Shown piece by piece: positions 42,077 to 51,132 of a stretch of 64,000 nucleotides of DNA. Position 1 is the stretch's first letter; each line of letters starts with the position of its first letter. The notes under the pieces are model-generated. The model worked only from the letters and a program-made list of their open reading frames with translations, ran no database searches and was not told where the DNA came from. This DNA is from DAOLCO01 sp964612555 (GTDB lineage: Bacteria; Bdellovibrionota_C; UBA2361; SZUA-149; DAOLCO01): the NCBI GenBank assembly GCA_964612555.1, contig CAZTBW010000003.1:124001-188000 (forward strand), written 5' to 3'. The position numbers were made by a program, and so were the translations under genes.

Positions 42077-43438
42077 TTACATACTAAAAAAATCAGATAT
42101 AAACCTCTTCGCCTCTATGTACATCCCGGGCAGAAAAAACCATATCACCAGTAAACCAATCGAGAGTCCCGAACACACCATAACTGAATTTACAAAAATT
42201 TTCTGAATTATCGAGGACTTAAATCCAAGATTACCAACAGAAGTCGTTAGCGTTCTACTTTTAAGACCTTTCTCCAGCTCTTTTATTTTATTGCTGGAGA
42301 GGCTCCCGCTACTGATTCCAATGTTATGGTATCCTGATACAGAATTATTCGCCGAAGTTTTCTCATAATAAACATCGGAATAGTTAAGACTCCCCGATCT
42401 CTCTTCAGTAAGAGTTTCGCTATCAAAACCAGGGGTATATGTTCTGTCTTCAAGGGAATCCTTTAAGCCCTGAAGCATCATATCGACCTGACTATCAAGA
42501 ATCCTGGGAGATGCGTGCTTTGGTTTTTCTATCTTTGATGTACGGAGATTTTCCTCATGTTCCTTAACTGAAAACTCTTCAGAGCCACCGGTATGTATCG
42601 AAGACAAGACCTCATAAAGTTCTTTCGCACTTGAAAATCTGGTCGATGGATCTCTTGAAAGCGCCTGAAGAATCGCATCACTTAGTTTTTTTGGACATGA
42701 TTTCCTCAAATTCATTGGAGGTTGAGGGTCAGTAGTAAGGCGAAGATGCATCTCCTCCACTACATTTTTTGCGGTATAGGGTGGCTCACCAGTAATCATT
42801 TCATAGGCAAGAACTCCCAAAGAATATATATCACTTCTTACATCAATTTTTCCATGCTCAAGATATTCAGGTGCAACATAGGCAAAAGTACCTACAATAC
42901 CCCCATGATCGGTAAGACGAGGACCTTTAAGATTCCGGGCTATACCAAAATCTGTAATCTTCACATCACCCTGTTCAGAAAGCAGTATGTTCTCCGGCTT
43001 CAGATCACGGTGAATTATACCTGCTTCATGGATGGCTTGCACCCCGCTTGCCATCTGGCGAAGCATAAAAAGAATCTCGTCAGTATTGAGAAGTTCATCT
43101 TCCGTGAGTCGATCAGCCAGATCTCCACCAGAGACATACTCCATGGTATAGGCGATCATATTATTCTCACGAAAATAATCATACGCACGTACTACGTTCG
43201 GATGATTGACTTCATATGAGGCAACAATCTCATTTTTGAATCTCGCTGCTTGAATCTCATCTTTTGCAACATCTGAAAACAACACTTTCATCGCAAGCAC
43301 ACGACCCTGCAAATCAAGATGTTTTACGGCATACACCATACCCATACTACCCGCACCAAGACAGCGTAGTATCTCATACTTGCCCTGGATAACCATCCCT
43401 GGCTTCAGATTAAGAGACTGATCAACAGCCATAGTCAT
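42077..43438 (-). CDS. Transmembrane Ser/Thr protein kinase (active type)
   Basis: 453 residues; AAGGA is well placed before the ATG. An intact Hanks-type kinase domain: glycine loop GAGSMGMV (28-35), Lys51 in LAMKVLF, IIHRDLKPENILL (HRD 143-145), DFG 163-165, VGTFAYVAPEY and DIYSLGVLAYEM. After a Ser/Thr-rich linker (about 290-400) comes one transmembrane helix (about 418-440) and a short outer tail. Partner enzymes are next door: the FHA protein and PP2C phosphatase upstream, and the FHA proteins and pseudokinase downstream. It therefore probably controls the Tad/type III-like run by phosphorylation; that is inference. Confidence 0.92.
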   Translation of the reverse strand: MTMAVDQSLNLKPGMVIQGKYEILRCLGAGSMGMVYAVKHLDLQGRVLAMKVLFSDVAKDEIQAARFKNEIVASYEVNHPNVVRAYDYFRENNMIAYTMEYVSGGDLADRLTEDELLNTDEILFMLRQMASGVQAIHEAGIIHRDLKPENILLSEQGDVKITDFGIARNLKGPRLTDHGGIVGTFAYVAPEYLEHGKIDVRSDIYSLGVLAYEMITGEPPYTAKNVVEEMHLRLTTDPQPPMNLRKSCPKKLSDAILQALSRDPSTRFSSAKELYEVLSSIHTGGSEEFSVKEHEENLRTSKIEKPKHASPRILDSQVDMMLQGLKDSLEDRTYTPGFDSETLTEERSGSLNYSDVYYEKTSANNSVSGYHNIGISSGSLSSNKIKELEKGLKSRTLTTSVGNLGFKSSIIQKIFVNSVMVCSGLSIGLLVIWFFLPGMYIEAKRFISDFFSM

Positions 43439-43483
43439 TCAAGATATCCTTTTTTAGCACACCGTTATATCGTGCTTCCTCTA

Positions 43484-44485
43484 CTAATCAGCAATCTGTA
43501 TTCTTGGTACCGCACAGTACACAAAATATCTTTTTCCAAAACGCACCACATCACCATGAGAGATCGTGATCACTCCATGTGAAGCATCATCTTCGCTTGA
43601 TTTACCGTGTTTCATTACCCCAGTTCCATTCTCAGATAACTGATCAAGAATCTGAACTTCCCCTTTCTGAAGAACTTTGACCACTGCATGCAACGCTGAA
43701 ATAGAATCATCTTCTACAATAATCGTATCTTTCTGGCTCATCGGATTGGAAGAAACGAGCCATCTTCCGACTCGTAATTCAAAAACTTCTCCGCCTTCTA
43801 TTTGATCAAAGCTTACAAGAAATCCGATAATCCTCGCAGTACTATCGTGCCTTTTGAAAGTCTCCTGAACCAGAAGACCTCTCTCTTCATTAAAAGTTGA
43901 TTGCGCTCTGGAAGATGACGGTATCATCTGAACTTCCGGTTTAATAGGTCGCTGAAGTTCGGGCATACCAGCTTTCATTGAGGTTACAGTTCCCCCCTTC
44001 TCACCTGCATCATGGTTTCTTTGTTGAAGCGAAGCACGCCTGAATTCAGTAGTACCCGTTCCCCCCTTCATCTGCAAATCGGGATTAATGGAGCCAAAAG
44101 AGCTGGTACCATTCTTGTCAGATGGAGTAAATTTATGCTCTCTGGTCTCCTGGTAGGACGAAAATTGAGTATCAGATCTCTCTCTGGAGTTTGCATTTTC
44201 ATGAAATCCTGATGGAAAACCAGTTCCAGAATTCGGGGTATGCAAAAGAGTGGGGTTATGCTTTCTTTCCTCTGCAATATCAAGTGAGTGTGCGCTCATA
44301 AATCCACCGGTATCAACTCTCTTTCTTGTATCCGGCTTTATTTCATCAGTATCCTGCAACAGTGCCCGAACATGACCTGTAACTTCTGGTGTAAGCATTA
44401 CTGTGCGATTTCTGGCTCTTGAAGCGAGCATAGGATCCTGGGGCTTACTTTCAAAAGTAGATTTTCTTTTGTCGTCGTGCTTCAT
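43484..44485 (-). CDS. FHA domain protein, degenerate
   Basis: 333 residues. A polar, Ser/Thr-rich and probably disordered N-terminal two thirds (with possible phosphorylation sites such as RNRTVMLTPEVTG near 26-38) leads to a C-terminal FHA domain (about 225-325) with DSISALHAVV, LSENGTGV and ISHGDVVRFG. At the position of the phosphopeptide-binding Gly-Arg the sequence reads LVSSNPM, so threonine-phosphate binding may be lost, while its paralogue at 28022-29254 retains Gly-Arg. It lies between the kinase and phosphatase genes, 46 bases from the former. Confidence 0.75.
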   Translation of the reverse strand: MKHDDKRKSTFESKPQDPMLASRARNRTVMLTPEVTGHVRALLQDTDEIKPDTRKRVDTGGFMSAHSLDIAEERKHNPTLLHTPNSGTGFPSGFHENANSRERSDTQFSSYQETREHKFTPSDKNGTSSFGSINPDLQMKGGTGTTEFRRASLQQRNHDAGEKGGTVTSMKAGMPELQRPIKPEVQMIPSSSRAQSTFNEERGLLVQETFKRHDSTARIIGFLVSFDQIEGGEVFELRVGRWLVSSNPMSQKDTIIVEDDSISALHAVVKVLQKGEVQILDQLSENGTGVMKHGKSSEDDASHGVITISHGDVVRFGKRYFVYCAVPRIQIAD

Positions 44486-44529
44486 GATTTTTCAATCCTC
44501 AGTTACAATATAAAACTACAATTTTAAAC

Positions 44530-45501
44530 TCATTCAAAAAATGAAAAAAACGCCACTACCGTTATAAAAAGAGAAACAAATGCAAGTATAATTGTTAACA
44601 TCACCAGTTGAAATTTCGAAAAAGAGTTCCTTTTTCTGGGGACATCTTCCGAGTCGTAATCAGAAATACTTGGACCCAGGGAAGCACCTTGTTTTGTCGA
44701 GATATCCAGATCCTGAGTCAGAACTCCCTGAAGCGGAATTACCGCAAGGGTAATATTGTCATACCCCCCCCTGTCTCTAGCCATTTCTACAAGATGCATA
44801 CAGGCTTCCTGAGCTGATCGGGATATCAAAACCTCATGGATTTCATCTTCAGAAACCAGACTGTATAAACCATCAGAGCACAGCAACAGAAGCTCATTAT
44901 CAGAACCCTTGTTTGAAATTACAGAGTAGATGCTTTTGTCAATCTTTGCTCTGGGCTCTGCTCCGAGACAACGGGTCAACACATGAGATTGGGGATGATG
45001 CAAAGCCTCTTCTTCAGTGATCATTCCCTTTTCAACCAGATCCTGAACATAGGTATGATCCTTCATTAACTGCTCGATTCTGTTTCTGGACACAACATAC
45101 GCACGAGAATCTCCAACATGAGCAATAAAAACACCATCATCTGTTACCAGGGCAGCAACTATAGTGGTACCCATTCCGGAAAATACGGGATTTTGTCTCC
45201 TAAGAACAATGACGCGGTTGGCTTCCTGTATCGCCTGAACAAGAACGTCTATGTCAACATCAACGGGATGAGATTCAAGAGATCGCTTTATGGTATCAAG
45301 TGCAAGCTGTGCGGCAAGTTCACCACCTACTGCTCCACCCATACCATCACATACAATCCAGACGTATCCACCTGATACTTTAAATCCGGCGTACCTGTCT
45401 TCGTTGATTTCTCGCTCACAGCCGATATCTGTAACCGCGACGGGAAGAGAGTTTGAAGCGCTGTCGAGTGAGCCTTCCATAGTTATATACTCTTTATCCA
45501 T
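44530..45501 (-). CDS. PP2C-type protein phosphatase with C-terminal membrane helix
   Basis: 323 residues from the ATG at 45501; an ATG at 45480 (AAAGAG upstream) and a GTG at 45549 are alternatives. The PPM phosphatase motifs are all seen: VTDIGCEREINEDRYA, VWIVCDGMGGAVGGELAA, GMGTTIVAAL, AHVGDSRAYV, LTRCLG, LLCSDGLY and GGYDNITLAV, with the metal-binding aspartates. One transmembrane helix at the end (about 295-318). It would reverse the action of the Ser/Thr kinase two genes downstream. A G8 tract encodes the glycines before YDNIT. First gene of the 20-kb minus-strand run. Confidence 0.92.
   Translation of the reverse strand: MDKEYITMEGSLDSASNSLPVAVTDIGCEREINEDRYAGFKVSGGYVWIVCDGMGGAVGGELAAQLALDTIKRSLESHPVDVDIDVLVQAIQEANRVIVLRRQNPVFSGMGTTIVAALVTDDGVFIAHVGDSRAYVVSRNRIEQLMKDHTYVQDLVEKGMITEEEALHHPQSHVLTRCLGAEPRAKIDKSIYSVISNKGSDNELLLLCSDGLYSLVSEDEIHEVLISRSAQEACMHLVEMARDRGGYDNITLAVIPLQGVLTQDLDISTKQGASLGPSISDYDSEDVPRKRNSFSKFQLVMLTIILAFVSLFITVVAFFSFFE
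44764..44771. repeat. C8/G8 homopolymer inside the PP2C gene
   Basis: Eight consecutive C on the plus strand, coding-strand AGG GGG GGG (Arg-Gly-Gly) just before YDNIT. The glycines belong to a conserved PP2C motif, so constraint explains part of the run. Confidence 0.75.
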
Positions 45502-45638
45502 GTAAATATCTCGCTTATCACTTATGCACACAACTCCAGTGTAGTCCACCTCTCACGTACATATCGATCAGAATATAAAAATTCTTTTGTAATAAATGAG
45601 ATCTTGACTTAAAAACTATAAGTATTTCAGTGGGTTTT

Positions 45639-45670
45639 AAAAAAAACACTTAAACATCAGGTATTTAAGT
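45639..45670 (-). terminator. Terminator after lpxI
   Basis: On the minus strand ACTTAAA (45670-45664), nine-base loop, TTTAAGT (45654-45648), then GTTTTTTTT. The stem is AT-rich but the eight-T run is ideal. It lies 18 bases after the lpxI stop and separates the lipid A cluster from the phosphatase gene. Confidence 0.65.
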
Positions 45671-45687
45671 ATATATTAATATAAAAA

Positions 45688-46653
45688 TTAAGCTGAAAAT
45701 ATTTGTTCTGATGAATCCTCCAGAACCTCTCCAACGAGAGGAGGGATTCCAACTACCGTAATCCTGGACTCTTCTGCTTTTTTTAAAACCTCTTCCCTGT
45801 CGATGATGATACTTCGTCCACTCTCAAGTGCAAGAACACGAGCTTTTACTTCTTTCATAACCTCAATGGTTTTCAAGCCAATAGTTGGCACATCGAACCT
45901 CATATCCTGTGAAGTTTTAGCGCACTTTATGACAACGGTTCCCGATCCGCCCAGAGCACCTCCACGAAGTATTGCCTCATTACTTCCCTCGGTCGCCTCG
46001 ACCGCTACAACTACCCCCTCCCGCACAACAACAAGTTGCCCAATATCCTGCTGACTCATTGCCTTGATGGCATCTGTACCCACAATGATATCTTCTTTTT
46101 CCTCTTCACTCAGTCCACGTCTGGTAAGGACCCCTAAAGGAGTTATCAACGATGAAAGAAAAATTGTACAGGGAATAACCTCTATTCCTTCAGAGTAAAG
46201 CTCCTCCGCAATACCCCTCATAATGACATCGTCTTTAGTACTCCGGAGTCTTAGCAAGAGCGCACTCCCTCTCATATCCAACGAAACATCACCAAAATGT
46301 TTGATGCGACTTATCCCCCCAGCCATCGCAACATATTTGACTTGATGTTCTTTAAAAGTAGAAATGAGAGCACCCAATTCCCCCACTTTGATCCACCGCA
46401 GCGTATCAACACACTGCTCAATTGCAAGCTCCGTCTCACCCGTATGACACACTGCCACAATTTTGTGTCCCCGCTGCCGCGCCTCTCTGGCAAAAGTAAA
46501 AGGAAACGGACCATTACCGGCAATCATACCCACAGTCACCCCGGGAGGCAGCTCATAAGTCAGCGTTTGATACTTATCCAGAGGGAGCTCCGGGAAAAGT
46601 CGACGTGATCGTCTTCTCTTCAAACAGAATATAGATCTGAGAAACCTAAACAT
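45688..46653 (-). CDS. lpxI: UDP-2,3-diacylglucosamine diphosphatase LpxI
   Basis: 321 residues. It removes UMP from UDP-diacylglucosamine to give lipid X, step four of lipid A synthesis, in bacteria that lack LpxH. The N-terminal part has GMIAGNGPFPFTFAREARQR, and the C-terminal domain has IVGTDAIKAMSQQD, RGGALGGSGTVVIKCAK and MRFDVPTIGLKT, the LpxI (former DUF1009) signature. A 30-residue basic N-terminal extension precedes the family start, so translation might begin later. Overlaps lpxA by eight bases. Confidence 0.93.
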   Translation of the reverse strand: MFRFLRSIFCLKRRRSRRLFPELPLDKYQTLTYELPPGVTVGMIAGNGPFPFTFAREARQRGHKIVAVCHTGETELAIEQCVDTLRWIKVGELGALISTFKEHQVKYVAMAGGISRIKHFGDVSLDMRGSALLLRLRSTKDDVIMRGIAEELYSEGIEVIPCTIFLSSLITPLGVLTRRGLSEEEKEDIIVGTDAIKAMSQQDIGQLVVVREGVVVAVEATEGSNEAILRGGALGGSGTVVIKCAKTSQDMRFDVPTIGLKTIEVMKEVKARVLALESGRSIIIDREEVLKKAEESRITVVGIPPLVGEVLEDSSEQIFSA

Positions 46654-47446
46654 CCCCGGATAACTTGGATCTACTTGGCATGGTTATTCCCCGACCGGTA
46701 TCCGAAATAAAGTTAAGCATCTGAGCAACACGAAGATTTGAAGAAACCTCTTCAGGCAATGACCCCAATTTCTCTTTCAGGTGACCTACGGTACTGAATA
46801 AATGCCGATATGCTTTTTTAATTGCTGAAATATCATCAGCAGTGAACCCCGCTCTTTGAAGTCCAACCAGATTCAAGCCTCTGATAGAGCATCTGTCCCC
46901 CTGAGCGAAAGTAAAGGGAGGAATATCCAGCCCAACCATCGCACCTCCACTTATAAACGAGAGACTCCCAAGTCTACAAAATTGATGCACTCCCGCCATT
47001 CCACCAAGAATTACATTATCTTCAACCGTGACATGACCTGCAAGACCAACACTATTTGCAAAAACATTATTGTCACCTACCGTACAGTCATGACCAACGT
47101 GCGAGTTCGCCATGAATAAATTTCCGGAACCAACTATCGTTCTCATTAAACCATGACTGGTGCCTGGCTGAATGGTAACCGACTCACGAATTTTATTCCT
47201 GTCTCCTATGGTAACGGTCGAAGGTTCCCCACTGTATTTAAGATCCTGAGGTGCCGTCCCAATACATGCAAACGGAAATATCTCATTATCAGCTCCAATC
47301 GTGGTGTGCCCATCAATGACCACGTGAGAGTGTATTTTAGTGTTAGCACCAAGCGAAACATGAGGACCGATTATACTATATGGTCCTATCTGAACAGAAT
47401 CTCCAATTCGGGCACCATCAGAAACGATTGCAGTTGGATGAATCAT
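46646..47446 (-). CDS. lpxA: UDP-N-acetylglucosamine acyltransferase
   Basis: 266 residues. First step of lipid A synthesis. Starts IHPTAIVSDGARIGDSVQIG and continues with left-handed beta-helix hexapeptide repeats (about 1-190), with the catalytic histidine in GVHQFCRLG (about 122-130), then a C-terminal helical domain. Typical length. Located between fabZ (23 bases upstream) and lpxI (overlapping), as in many Gram-negatives. Confidence 0.97.
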   Translation of the reverse strand: MIHPTAIVSDGARIGDSVQIGPYSIIGPHVSLGANTKIHSHVVIDGHTTIGADNEIFPFACIGTAPQDLKYSGEPSTVTIGDRNKIRESVTIQPGTSHGLMRTIVGSGNLFMANSHVGHDCTVGDNNVFANSVGLAGHVTVEDNVILGGMAGVHQFCRLGSLSFISGGAMVGLDIPPFTFAQGDRCSIRGLNLVGLQRAGFTADDISAIKKAYRHLFSTVGHLKEKLGSLPEEVSSNLRVAQMLNFISDTGRGITMPSRSKLSGDV

Positions 47447-47469
47447 GCGAATACTACCTCAAGGAAACT

Positions 47470-47940
47470 CTATCTTTTTTTGTTAAACACCGCCGCAGTG
47501 AGTAATCCCTCTGCCGCCATTTCTCCGTCTACTGACGCAATTCCCTGCATCTTCCATATAGTTTTTTTTCTGTTTACAAGACTCATCTCAAGCGTAAGCA
47601 CATCTCCAGGAACTACCGGGCGTCGAAAACGTACCGAATCAGCTCCGGCAAACACATAAAGCGAGTCACGATCCACAGCCTCCGAACATATCTTTGCATA
47701 TATCACCCCAAGCTGAGCGAGCGCTTCAAGCATAAGCACTCCCGGCATGATGGGATTACCGGGGAAATGTCCCGAAAAGAAAGACTCATTAGCACTGACA
47801 TTTTTAACACCCACAATAGTGGAATCACCTTTCAAACCAAGGACACGATCAACCAGAAGCATGGGATAGCGATGAGGTAACAACTCAGTTATTTGTTCAT
47901 TGAGCAATGGAAATTCAAAATCACTGGACATAAGAATCAC
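47470..47940 (-). CDS. fabZ: 3-hydroxyacyl-ACP dehydratase FabZ
   Basis: 156 residues. Hot-dog fold enzyme that dehydrates 3-hydroxyacyl-ACP in fatty acid synthesis and shares substrate with LpxA. Signature sequences are LLPHRYPMLLVDRV (about 18-31) and FSGHFPGNPIMPGVLMLEA with the active-site His and Glu. Family length. It is 65 bases after skp; the usual lpxD between them is missing. Confidence 0.97.
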   Translation of the reverse strand: MILMSSDFEFPLLNEQITELLPHRYPMLLVDRVLGLKGDSTIVGVKNVSANESFFSGHFPGNPIMPGVLMLEALAQLGVIYAKICSEAVDRDSLYVFAGADSVRFRRPVVPGDVLTLEMSLVNRKKTIWKMQGIASVDGEMAAEGLLTAAVFNKKR

Positions 47941-48004
47941 AACCCCAAGCTATTATAAACAGACTATCACAAACAAGGAAATGCAAGAGATTTAATTACT
48001 ACTA

Positions 48005-48559
48005 TTATTTACTGGTTTCGGCATCAAATTTCTTGACAAGAATCTCAGTAATATCCAGAGAGGGTTCAGCGTAGACAATACCTGGAGAATTTCTTTCCAT
48101 AATATATGAGTAGCCTTCCTTTTGACCAAGAGACTCAACAAGGACTCTCATTTTCTGGACCAGCTCACCGACAAGAGAAGCGTTTTTTCTTCTTAGTCGT
48201 TCTTGTGAATCCTGGAAACTTCTTTTTAACTCACGCTCAGCAACAAGAAGCTCTTCTTCCTTGTCACGTAAAGCATTCTCGTTCAGAGTATTCTTTTGTT
48301 TTTCAATATCCTCTTTAAGCTTTTCAAACTCGGCTTTTTTCTTATCTATTCTCTTTTGTTCTTCATCTACTTCGGTTTTGAATTGCTTCTGAACTTTCTG
48401 ACCTTCTTTTGTCATTTCAAGAGCTTTCTGCAAATCTACGTACGCAATTTTCAAAGCAGGACCCTCGGCTCTGGCTTCAAATGAAAAACCACTTAGCACT
48501 AAAGCCCAAATGAAAAAAATATTAAAAAATAAAGTCTTAACTATACCCATAACACTCAA
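48005..48559 (-). CDS. skp: Periplasmic chaperone Skp/OmpH
   Basis: 184 residues. A signal peptide (about 1-31, ending near ARAEG) is followed by IAYVDLQKALEMT, long charged coiled-coil arms rich in Lys and Glu, and a C-terminal YSYIMERNSPGIVYAEPSLD that returns to the trimer body. It guides unfolded outer-membrane proteins to BamA. A promoter-like pair lies at 48626-48654 in the 286-base spacer after bamA. Confidence 0.92.
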   Translation of the reverse strand: MSVMGIVKTLFFNIFFIWALVLSGFSFEARAEGPALKIAYVDLQKALEMTKEGQKVQKQFKTEVDEEQKRIDKKKAEFEKLKEDIEKQKNTLNENALRDKEEELLVAERELKRSFQDSQERLRRKNASLVGELVQKMRVLVESLGQKEGYSYIMERNSPGIVYAEPSLDITEILVKKFDAETSK

Positions 48560-48625
48560 ATACTTCCTTTCCCAGTTACTTACAAATGATTAAACTCAGC
48601 GAATAGACTGTAAATTGCCAACAGA

Positions 48626-48654
48626 TATTCATCAAGAAACATCTCATATGTCAA
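48626..48654 (-). promoter_or_regulatory. Promoter for skp-fabZ-lpxA-lpxI
   Basis: On the minus strand a perfect -35 TTGACA (48654-48649), 17 bases, then TGAATA (48631-48626), a weak -10. It lies about 70 bases upstream of the skp start in the spacer after bamA, so the lipid A genes may be transcribed separately from bamA. Confidence 0.4.
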
Positions 48655-48845
48655 ATGCCGTTTAAAGAGGAAATTTTAATTATTACAAATTCAATAAACA
48701 ATACGACTCGCTCCCCTCTTGAAAATACTATACCAATTACTCCTTCCCATTAATCTTCTAGTCCTTCGACCAATAAGTTTTTGCACATACAAAAGCACTA
48801 AAAATAGCTCAGGACCAGTACCGAGCGATACATCAAATCGAGGCA

Positions 48846-51119
48846 CTAGAGTGGCGCCCCAAAAGAAAAATTTGTAACAAGTCCCTTTTCACCATCTTCC
48901 CTGTCGAGGGGATGTCCAAATTCAAGTCGAATAGGTGCAAGCGGAGACCTCCACCTGAATCCCCAGCCAACTGCTTTTCTCATATTATTAAATCCGATAG
49001 TCTCATCATCATCATAGGCATTACCCATATCATAAAAAGCAACACCACTTAATCCGACACTGGGCACAAGAGGGAAAATAATCTCAAAATTCATGATTAA
49101 CTGCTTGCTACCTCCGAAATACCCTCCATTCTCATCTCTCGGACCGACACGACGGGCATCAAATCCACGAAGAGAGTTAATACCTCCGGGAAAAAATCTC
49201 TGAAATAAGGGAAAACGATCTCCATCAATACGCTCTCCCCATCCGAATCTTGTTCTTTGAGAAAAAACAAAAGACCCAAAAGACGTTTCATATAATGGAT
49301 AATACCAGGAGTTATTTACCTGTGCGAGCCAGTACTTAAGATCACCTCCAAGGGCGGCATAATCAAAACGCAAGAGCTGACGTGAACCCCTTGTCGGGTC
49401 AAGCGGGTTATCAATAGTTGATCTTGTGATACTTGGTATCAGAGCGGATGATATGGAAGTACCTCCTTCACCACGGACAAAATCAGCAGCATCCTCGCTC
49501 ACATTGGAAATCTTGTTTCTCATCAGCTCATAACCAAGACTCAAGCGAATATCGTCAGCAAGCTCCTCCCCCAGAAACCATAAAGGATAACCAATACTCA
49601 CCGATCCTCCATCCTGCTTCCTCAGAAAATCTTCAAAATCACGCTGGGTAATCGCAGCATCCGCTCCAAAAGAGAAAAAAGAATCATCAACCATGGGATT
49701 AAAATAGGAGAGGACATAATTCTGCCTGAGTCGTCCTGAATTAATATCAAGGGCAAGCATATTGCCCGTACCCATGAGATTATTCTCACTGATTCTTGAT
49801 GTGACAATAAAACCATCTCCGGAACTCACTCCGGCACCTGCGGAGAACTGACCTGTCATAGCCTCTTTTACCGCAACCGAGAGATCAACCTCACCCGGCT
49901 GTTCTGTTTTTTCTGGAGAAATGGTAACTTCATCAAAAAAACCAAGTCGTTTCAAAAGCTCTTCACTACGAGAAACCCGAGAACTTGAAAAAGTCTCCTG
50001 TTCCTGAATTCTGAGAGCACGACGTATAACATTATCTTTGGTTTTATCATTACCAATAACATTTATTCTGTTGACCTTGATTTCATCTCCCTTATCAACT
50101 GTAAAAGTAATATCAACCGTTTTGGATTCTCTGTTGATACTGGTCATCGGATCAACATTCGTAAACGCATATCCGATATCAGTGAACTTGTCAGTTATTT
50201 TAAAAACATCTTCCCTAAGTTGATCAACATTAAACGTAGAACCGCTCTTTGACAAAACTCCTTCAAGAGTTTTAGACATACTGTTCTCAAGTAATGTTCC
50301 TGCTGCTGTTATCGAACCAAAAGAATATTTTTCTCCTTCATCAATTTTAAAAACAACCTCAAGACCAGAATCAACAGTAGTAACCTCCGGCTGAGTAATA
50401 ACCACATCCGCATACCCTCTGGTAAGATATACATGCTGGAGTATCCTGGTATCATTTGCGAGATCTTCCTTCTTGACGACACCCGACCCGGTAGCCCACG
50501 AAGTCCATCTGGAGTAAGACGATGTACGAATTACCTTCCTGAGATCAGCCTCGGGAACGTCATAATTCCCCATAAATCGAACCTTTCTTATGACCTTTTC
50601 TTCACCTTCTTTTATTTGAAAGGTCAGATGCACTTCTCCCGGTTTTTCTTCTTCAGTGCTATAGGTAATTTCGGTTCCGTAATACCCCTCCTCCTGGTAA
50701 TATACCAAAAGCTCCGTGATACCGGCTTGGATTTTTCTTCTATCAAGAAATTTCCTTGCATCCAGATTTAATTTGGATTTTAAGGTTGAGGTTCCTATCT
50801 TCTCATTTCCTTTAAAAAGAACTTTCCTGATTGCAGGACGCTCTTTCACCTTAAAAGTCAATATAACCCCGCTATTAGAATCTTTCCTGTCAACTTCAAC
50901 CAGTTCAAAAAAACCAAGGCGATAGATTTCCTTGATATCCTCTTTAACCTGAGATCTGCTAAAAGGCATCCCGGGTTTTGAACTTATCACTGAAAGTATA
51001 CTTGAACTGTCTATTCGATAGTTACCTTCAACTCTGATATGCGAAATATCTGCAAACGCAAATGAAGAGTAGAAGATAAAAAGAAAGAAGATAAACTTGA
51101 TAAACTTATTAACTGCCAT
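48846..51119 (-). CDS. bamA: Outer-membrane assembly factor BamA
   Basis: 757 residues. Signal peptide to about residue 23 (FIFYSSFAFA), five POTRA domains (about 24-415; for example ISHIRVEGNYRIDSSSI and RKVLFKGNEKIG), then the 16-strand barrel with the conserved loop GGINSLRGFDARRVGPRD that carries the RGF motif. It inserts outer-membrane proteins as the core of the Bam complex. The last residue is Leu (FSFGAPL) rather than the usual aromatic. Located between lolD and skp in the classical order. Confidence 0.96.
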   Translation of the reverse strand: MAVNKFIKFIFFLFIFYSSFAFADISHIRVEGNYRIDSSSILSVISSKPGMPFSRSQVKEDIKEIYRLGFFELVEVDRKDSNSGVILTFKVKERPAIRKVLFKGNEKIGTSTLKSKLNLDARKFLDRRKIQAGITELLVYYQEEGYYGTEITYSTEEEKPGEVHLTFQIKEGEEKVIRKVRFMGNYDVPEADLRKVIRTSSYSRWTSWATGSGVVKKEDLANDTRILQHVYLTRGYADVVITQPEVTTVDSGLEVVFKIDEGEKYSFGSITAAGTLLENSMSKTLEGVLSKSGSTFNVDQLREDVFKITDKFTDIGYAFTNVDPMTSINRESKTVDITFTVDKGDEIKVNRINVIGNDKTKDNVIRRALRIQEQETFSSSRVSRSEELLKRLGFFDEVTISPEKTEQPGEVDLSVAVKEAMTGQFSAGAGVSSGDGFIVTSRISENNLMGTGNMLALDINSGRLRQNYVLSYFNPMVDDSFFSFGADAAITQRDFEDFLRKQDGGSVSIGYPLWFLGEELADDIRLSLGYELMRNKISNVSEDAADFVRGEGGTSISSALIPSITRSTIDNPLDPTRGSRQLLRFDYAALGGDLKYWLAQVNNSWYYPLYETSFGSFVFSQRTRFGWGERIDGDRFPLFQRFFPGGINSLRGFDARRVGPRDENGGYFGGSKQLIMNFEIIFPLVPSVGLSGVAFYDMGNAYDDDETIGFNNMRKAVGWGFRWRSPLAPIRLEFGHPLDREDGEKGLVTNFSFGAPL

Positions 51120-51132
51120 ATGGTAACTATTA

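Noticed and set aside
45641..45646. Poly-A/T runs of eight as slippage sites (several, for example near 10611, 18591, 32617, 35132)
   Set aside because: Runs of eight A or T are expected in AT-rich DNA and were not treated as contingency loci, unlike the poly-G runs.
47153..47659. 168-codon plus-strand frame
   Set aside because: Antisense to lpxA and fabZ, both unmistakable; a codon-structure shadow.
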